A stretch of 64,000 nt of DNA from Massilia sp. IC2-278 (GTDB lineage Bacteria; Pseudomonadota; Gammaproteobacteria; Burkholderiales; Burkholderiaceae_D), in the NCBI RefSeq assembly GCF_020708045.1, contig NZ_JAJFES010000002.1, forward strand, positions 557,687-621,686, read 5' to 3'. The position numbers were made by a program, and so were the translations under genes. The notes beneath the pieces are model-generated. The model was not told the origin of the DNA, made no database searches, and was given only the letters and a program-made list of their open reading frames with translations. Below are positions 58,731 to 64,000 of the stretch, piece by piece; the first letter of the stretch is position 1; the number at the start of each line of letters is the position of its first letter.

Positions 58731-59966
58731 ATGAAACAGCTTGCATACGAAACGCTGGAAGCCCGCGGCGCCAAGCCGGTCAAGATGTGGACCCGCGGCG
58801 TACCGGTCGAGGAAGCCGCCAGGGAGCAATTAAGCAAGCTTGCCCAGCTGCCCTTCATCTACCACCACGTGGCTGTCATGCCCGACGTGCATCTCGGCAA
58901 GGGCTCGACCATCGGCAGCGTGATCCCCACGCTCGGGGCGGTGATTCCGGCCGCCGTCGGCGTCGACATCGGCTGCGGCATGATGGCCGCCAAGACTACC
59001 CTGCGCGCGACCGACCTGCCCGACAGCCTGGGCAAGCTGCGCAGCGCCATCGAGCAGGCCATTCCGCACGGCATGTCGCACAAGACGCGCAACGCCAAGG
59101 GCCGCGATGTCGGCTCCTGGGACCGTCCGCCGCCGCCCGTCGATGCCGGCTGGGCCAAGCTGAAGGACGAGTTCGACGCCCTGTGCCGCAAGTGGCCCAA
59201 GCTGCGCGGTACGAATAACTACAAGCACCTCGGCACCCTGGGCAGCGGCAACCATTTCGTCGAGATCTGCCTGGACGAAGACAACTTCGTGTGGTTGATG
59301 CTGCACTCCGGCTCGCGCGGCGTGGGCAATGCCATCGGCACCCATTTCATCGAGCTGGCCAAGCAGGACATGCGGCGCCACATGGTGAACCTGCCCGACC
59401 AGGACCTGGCCTACCTGGAAGAAGGCACCCAGCACTACCGGGACTACATCGAGGCGGTCGGCTGGGCCCAGAAGTTCGCCCGCACCAACCGCGAAGTGAT
59501 GATGCAGAACCTGATCCACGCGGTACGCAGCGTCATCACCAAGCCTTTCGAGACCCACGTGGAGGCAGTCAATTGCCATCACAACTACGTGCAGCAGGAA
59601 CGCCACTTCGGCCGCGATGTGCTGATCACCCGCAAAGGTGCGGTCTCGGCAAAAGCCGGAGAACTGGGCATCATTCCCGGGTCGATGGGCGCAAAAAGCT
59701 TCATCGTGCGCGGCAAGGGCAACCCGGAAAGTTTTAATAGTTGCAGCCATGGCGCAGGACGCACCATGAGCCGCACCGAAGCCAAGCGCCGCTTCACCAG
59801 CGCCGACGTCGAACGCGCCACGCGGGGCGTGGAGTCGCGCAAGGACGACGGCGTGATCGATGAAATCCCGATGGCCTACAAGGACATCGACGCCGTCATG
59901 CAGGCCCAGGACGAACTCGTGGAAGTGGTGCATACCCTGAAGCAGATCGTGTGCGTGAAGGGCTGA
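58731..59966 (+). CDS. rtcB: RNA-splicing ligase RtcB
   Basis: 411 residues, about the length of E. coli RtcB. It seals RNA 2',3'-cyclic phosphate (or 3'-phosphate) ends to 5'-OH ends with GTP and Mn2+. Metal and nucleotide ligands are visible: MPDVHLGKGSTIG (50-62), GVDIGCGM (77-84), GSGNHFVE, HSGSRGVG, and SHGAGRTMSR with the guanylated histidine. No rtcA or rtcR is beside it. The start (58731) follows E. coli RtcB rather than the ATG 13 codons upstream. Confidence 0.95.
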   Translation: MKQLAYETLEARGAKPVKMWTRGVPVEEAAREQLSKLAQLPFIYHHVAVMPDVHLGKGSTIGSVIPTLGAVIPAAVGVDIGCGMMAAKTTLRATDLPDSLGKLRSAIEQAIPHGMSHKTRNAKGRDVGSWDRPPPPVDAGWAKLKDEFDALCRKWPKLRGTNNYKHLGTLGSGNHFVEICLDEDNFVWLMLHSGSRGVGNAIGTHFIELAKQDMRRHMVNLPDQDLAYLEEGTQHYRDYIEAVGWAQKFARTNREVMMQNLIHAVRSVITKPFETHVEAVNCHHNYVQQERHFGRDVLITRKGAVSAKAGELGIIPGSMGAKSFIVRGKGNPESFNSCSHGAGRTMSRTEAKRRFTSADVERATRGVESRKDDGVIDEIPMAYKDIDAVMQAQDELVEVVHTLKQIVCVKG

Positions 59967-60011
59967 GACCAGGAACTGAACCATCCCAATAACCTTAGCG
60001 AAGAGTAGACG

Positions 60012-60566
60012 ATGCCAGACGACGAACTGACCCCGCTGGCGCCCGTGGCGGCGCCGTATGTTCCACCGCAGCCGCTGACGCTGCGCATCAACGGAAGCGA
60101 GCATCAACTGCACCTCGAGCCGCGCGTGAGCCTGCTCGACGCGCTGCGCGAAACCCTGCACCTGACCGGCACCAAGAAGGGCTGCGACCGCGGGCAGTGC
60201 GGCGCCTGCACGGTATTGGTCGACGGCCAGCGCATCAACTCCTGCCTGACCCTGGCCGTGATGCACGACGGCCGCGAGATCACCACCGTCGAGGGCCTGG
60301 CCCAGGATGGCCAGCCGCATCCGGTGCAGCAGGCCTTCATGGACCACGACGGTTTCCAGTGCGGCTACTGTACGCCGGGCCAGGTCTGTTCGACCGTGGC
60401 CCTGCTGCGCGAAATCGCCGAAGGCCAGGCCAGCGCCGTCACCCGCGGCGAACGTCCGCAGGGGCTGGACGAGGACGAAATCCGCGAACGCATGAGCGGC
60501 AACCTGTGCCGCTGCGGCGCCTACCAGAACATCGTGGCTGCGATCCGCACCGCGGCAGCGGTATAA
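60012..60566 (+). CDS. paoA: Aldehyde oxidoreductase iron-sulfur subunit (PaoA-type)
   Basis: 184 residues. Two 2Fe-2S clusters of the xanthine-oxidase family: GTKKGCDRGQCGACTVLVDG (plant-type, about 53-72) and QCGYCTPGQV with GNLCRCGAY (C-terminal helical domain). It passes electrons from the molybdenum site to FAD. There is no twin-arginine leader, unlike the E. coli periplasmic PaoA. It begins the operon, 45 bases after rtcB. Confidence 0.93.
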   Translation: MPDDELTPLAPVAAPYVPPQPLTLRINGSEHQLHLEPRVSLLDALRETLHLTGTKKGCDRGQCGACTVLVDGQRINSCLTLAVMHDGREITTVEGLAQDGQPHPVQQAFMDHDGFQCGYCTPGQVCSTVALLREIAEGQASAVTRGERPQGLDEDEIRERMSGNLCRCGAYQNIVAAIRTAAAV

Positions 60567-60576
60567 AGGAGAGGCC

Positions 60577-61595
<1,019 letters not shown>

Positions 61596-61599
<4 letters not shown>

Positions 61600-63806
61600 G
61601 CATCATCGGCGCACCCATCAATCGAGTCGACGCCTGGGCCAAGGTCAGCGGTAGCGCCCGCTACTCGGCCGAGCATCCCGTAGACAATCTTGCGCATGCC
61701 GTCATGGTTACCAGCACGGTGCCGAACGGGCGCATCACCCGCATCGACGCCGGCGAGGCCGAGGGCGTGCCGGGCGTCCTCTACATCATGACGCACGAAA
61801 ACGCCCTGCGCCTGCCGCAGGAAACGAAGGAGGGCAAGGTCTCGCCGCCGATCGGCCGCGTGCTGTCGCTGCTGCAGGACGACCAGGTTCACTACAACAA
61901 CCAGCCGATTGCCGTGGTCGTGGCCGAGACCTTCGAGGCCGCGCGCGAAGCGGCTGCGCGGCTGCGCATCGAGTACGAACGCACGCCCGCCCAGCTCGAC
62001 TTCGAGGCGGCGAAGCAGCACACCCACCCGCCGGAAAAGGTGCTGACCCAGAAACCCGATACCCAGCGCGGCGACTTGCAGGCCGGACTGCTGTCGGGCA
62101 GCGCGCGCATCGACGTCAGCTACCGCACGCCGGTCGAGAACCACAACCCCATCGAGCCGCACGCGACAATCGCGGCCTGGGACGGCGACCATCTCACCCT
62201 GTACGACTCGACCCAGTACATGAAGGGCGTGCAGCGCACCGTGGCCGGCACGCTCGGTATTCCCGAAGAAAAGGTCACGGCGCTGTGCCCGTACGTGGGC
62301 GGCGGCTTCGGCTGCAAGGGTTCGGTGTGGTCGCACGTGGTGCTGGCGGCGATGGCTGCGAAAGGCGCGGGGCGCCCGGTCAAGCTGGTGCTCGACCGCA
62401 ACCAGATGTTCGGCCCGGTGGGCGCGCGCCCGGTCACCGACCAGCGCATGCGCCTGGCCGCGATGCTTGATGGCCGGCTCACCGCCACCGCCCACGACAC
62501 CGTTGCCTACACCTCGATGATCGAGGACTGGATCGAACCCTGCGGCCTGATGACGCGCATGATGTACGAGGTGCCGAACGAGGAAACCACGCACCGCCTG
62601 GCGCGCATGAACCTGGGCACGCCGACCTTCATGCGCGCGCCGGGCGAAGCCTCGGGTTCGTTCGCGCTGGAGTCCTCGATGGATGAGCTCGCCTGTGAGC
62701 TCGGCATCGACCCGCTGCAACTGCGCCTGCAGAACTATACCGAGCGCGACCCCGGCAAGGACTTGCCGTTCTCGAGCAAGTCCCTGCGCCAATGTTACGA
62801 AGTCGGCGCCGAACGCTTCGGCTGGAGCCGGCGCAACCCGCAACCGCGCTCGATGCGCGCAGGCAACAAACTGGTCGGCTGGGGCATGGCAACCTGCACC
62901 TACCCGACCAACCGCTCGAAAGGCGCAGCCTCAGCCACGATCGATGCGGACGGTATGGTGGTGGTGCGCTCCAGCACCCAGGACCTCGGCACCGGCACCT
63001 ATACCGTGATGACCCAGGTGGCGGCCGAGGCGCTCGGCTTGCCGGTGGAGCGTGTGCGCTTCGAGCTGGGGGACTCGCGCCTGCCGGAGGCGCCGGTCTC
63101 GGGCGGCTCGACCACGGTCGCCAGCGTGGCGCCGGCGGTGAAGGCGGCCGCGCATGCCCTGAAGCTCAAGCTGGTCGGCATCGCCGTGGCCGACGAGCGC
63201 TCGCCGCTGCATGGCGCGCTGGCCGATGAAGTCGAGATCGATGGCGGCCGATTGTTCCTGCGCGGCGATGCGTCAAAAGGCGAGTCGATGACCGACATCG
63301 TCGTGCGCCATGGCGGCGCGGCCATCGAGGCCCGGGCCGAAGCCGATCCCGGCGACGCCAGCAAGAAGTATTCGATGCATGCTTTTGGCGCGGTGTTCGT
63401 CGAGGTGCACGTCGACGAAGCGCTGGGCACGGTGCGCGTGCCGCGTGTGGTCGGCGCCTATGGCGTGGGCAAGCTGATGAACGCCAAGACCGGGCACAGC
63501 CAGCTGATGGGCGGCATCGTCTTCGGGCTCGGCATGGCCCTGTTCGAGGAAACGGTGTTCGATCTGCGCGACGGGCGGGCCGTGAACGGCAACCTGGCCG
63601 AATACCACGTGCCGGTGAATGCCGACATCGGCAGCATCGAGGTGGAAGTGGTGGAGGAAGACGATCCCCATGTCAATCCGCTGGGCGCGAAAGGGATCGG
63701 CGAGATCGGGATTACGGGCGTGGCGGCAGCGGTGGCAAATGCCGTGTATCACGCGACCGGGAAGCGGATACGCGAGTTGCCGATTACGCTGGATAAATTG
63801 CTGTAA
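61596..63806 (+). CDS. paoC: Aldehyde oxidoreductase molybdopterin subunit (PaoC-type)
   Basis: 736 residues, the catalytic chain that binds the molybdenum cofactor. Typical motifs include YVGGGFGCKGSVW, MRAPGEASGSFALES and the catalytic glutamate in GAKGIGEIGITG near the C-terminus. Family members oxidise aldehydes, often aromatic ones. The gene is complete. The usual PaoD/XdhC maturation gene does not follow in the 194 bases that remain. Confidence 0.94.
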
Positions 63807-63883
63807 GGTGGTTCGCTAAACCCGAACTTGTGAATGGTGACGTCGGGTGTGCCGTCGGCACACTCAACCGTACGGTGTGTAAC

Positions 63884-63927
63884 AGCAAAGTAGAAATGTC
63901 CGCTTTTAGCAAAGTTAAAATGTCCGC
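63884..63927. repeat. Direct repeat of insertion-sequence-end type
   Basis: AGCAAAGTAGAAATGTCCGC (63884-63903) and AGCAAAGTTAAAATGTCCGC (63908-63927) match at 18 of 20 bases with a 24-base period. Repeated AAATGTCCGC-type sequences are seen at the ends of IS21-like and related elements, by recall. Confidence 0.6.
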
Positions 63928-63937
63928 TGTCCGGATG

Positions 63938-64000
63938 TCACACTCGCTTTTGAGCGGATGCTTTCTTTGCTGCTGTCGTGCCTTGGAAGATGATGGCGCC
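63938..64000 (-). CDS. Possible C-terminus of an IS transposase (runs off the window)
   Basis: A minus-strand reading frame enters at the window edge and ends with TGA at 63938-63940, with residues GAIIFQGTTAAKKASAQKRV. Twenty residues are too few for an assignment; the adjoining IS-like direct repeat makes a transposase gene plausible. Confidence 0.35.
   Translation of the reverse strand, partial: GAIIFQGTTAAKKASAQKRV

Overview
The window is one continuous stretch of high-GC chromosome from a betaproteobacterium. Gene content and protein style (UvrA/SSB divergent pair, GTP-type PEP carboxykinase, FtrA-rhodanese pair, Mrp antiporter with a fused A/B subunit, many short hypothetical genes) suggest the Oxalobacteraceae, most like Massilia/Telluria. 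This is an inference from recall of families; no search was possible.

Layout. 1-9,000: start of a catalase gene, a short asparaginase-domain protein, an unknown 251-residue protein, a D-2-hydroxyacid dehydrogenase, pckG, the FtrA regulator divergent from a rhodanese, a small P-loop kinase, a MerR/TipAS regulator with a textbook 19-bp-spacer operator, and a DUF2214 membrane protein. 9,190-13,050: uvrA and ssb diverge from a shared region holding a probable LexA box. 13,069-14,049: a lower-GC two-helix membrane protein. 14,329-25,695: a cobalamin riboswitch followed by a fourteen-gene, almost fully overlapping operon: a CbiMNQO cobalt importer and then corrin-ring enzymes of the early-cobalt (anaerobic) type (CbiX with a histidine-rich tail, CbiD, CbiG split in two, CobI, CobJ, CobM, CobL, CobH) ending with a 2Fe-2S ferredoxin-like gene and a strong terminator. 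No CobK/CbiJ reductase and no CbiA amidase are in it. 25,701-30,350: an AbiE-type toxin-antitoxin pair with two operator copies around its promoter, a 59-residue secreted cysteine peptide, and a Sel1/TPR repeat protein. 30,364-37,408: mrpACDEFG and a double universal stress protein, all on the minus strand. 37,693-44,344: DUF1428, glutathione peroxidase, a tandem pair of superfamily 1 helicases, an LprI-like secreted protein, DUF3861.

44,577-54,248: an MFS transporter behind a possible attenuator or small RNA, an AraC regulator and a family 2 glycoside hydrolase, then a glycan-type cluster (DUF4254, GT9 glycosyltransferase, carbamoyltransferase with a coupled 71-residue partner) into which an IS607-type element has inserted. 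That element keeps an intact tnpB but has a tnpA with its catalytic middle deleted. 54,373-63,806: nudC, a membrane protein, folE, an isolated IS5-type N-terminal domain, a PAP2 phosphatase, a lipoprotein, rtcB and the three-subunit molybdenum aldehyde oxidoreductase paoABC. The last 200 bases look like the end of another insertion sequence.

Repeats are a theme: a dispersed palindrome built on GTAGGGTGGG occurs at three intergenic loci (seven core copies), there is a 14-copy 9-bp minisatellite at 52,175-52,300, three 13-bp tandem copies at 43,801, and a 102-bp imperfect palindrome at 58,058. No rRNA, tRNA or CRISPR array was seen. The least explained items are the two-helicase pair, the carbamoyltransferase/71-residue gene pair, the secreted cysteine peptide and the silenced IS607 element.
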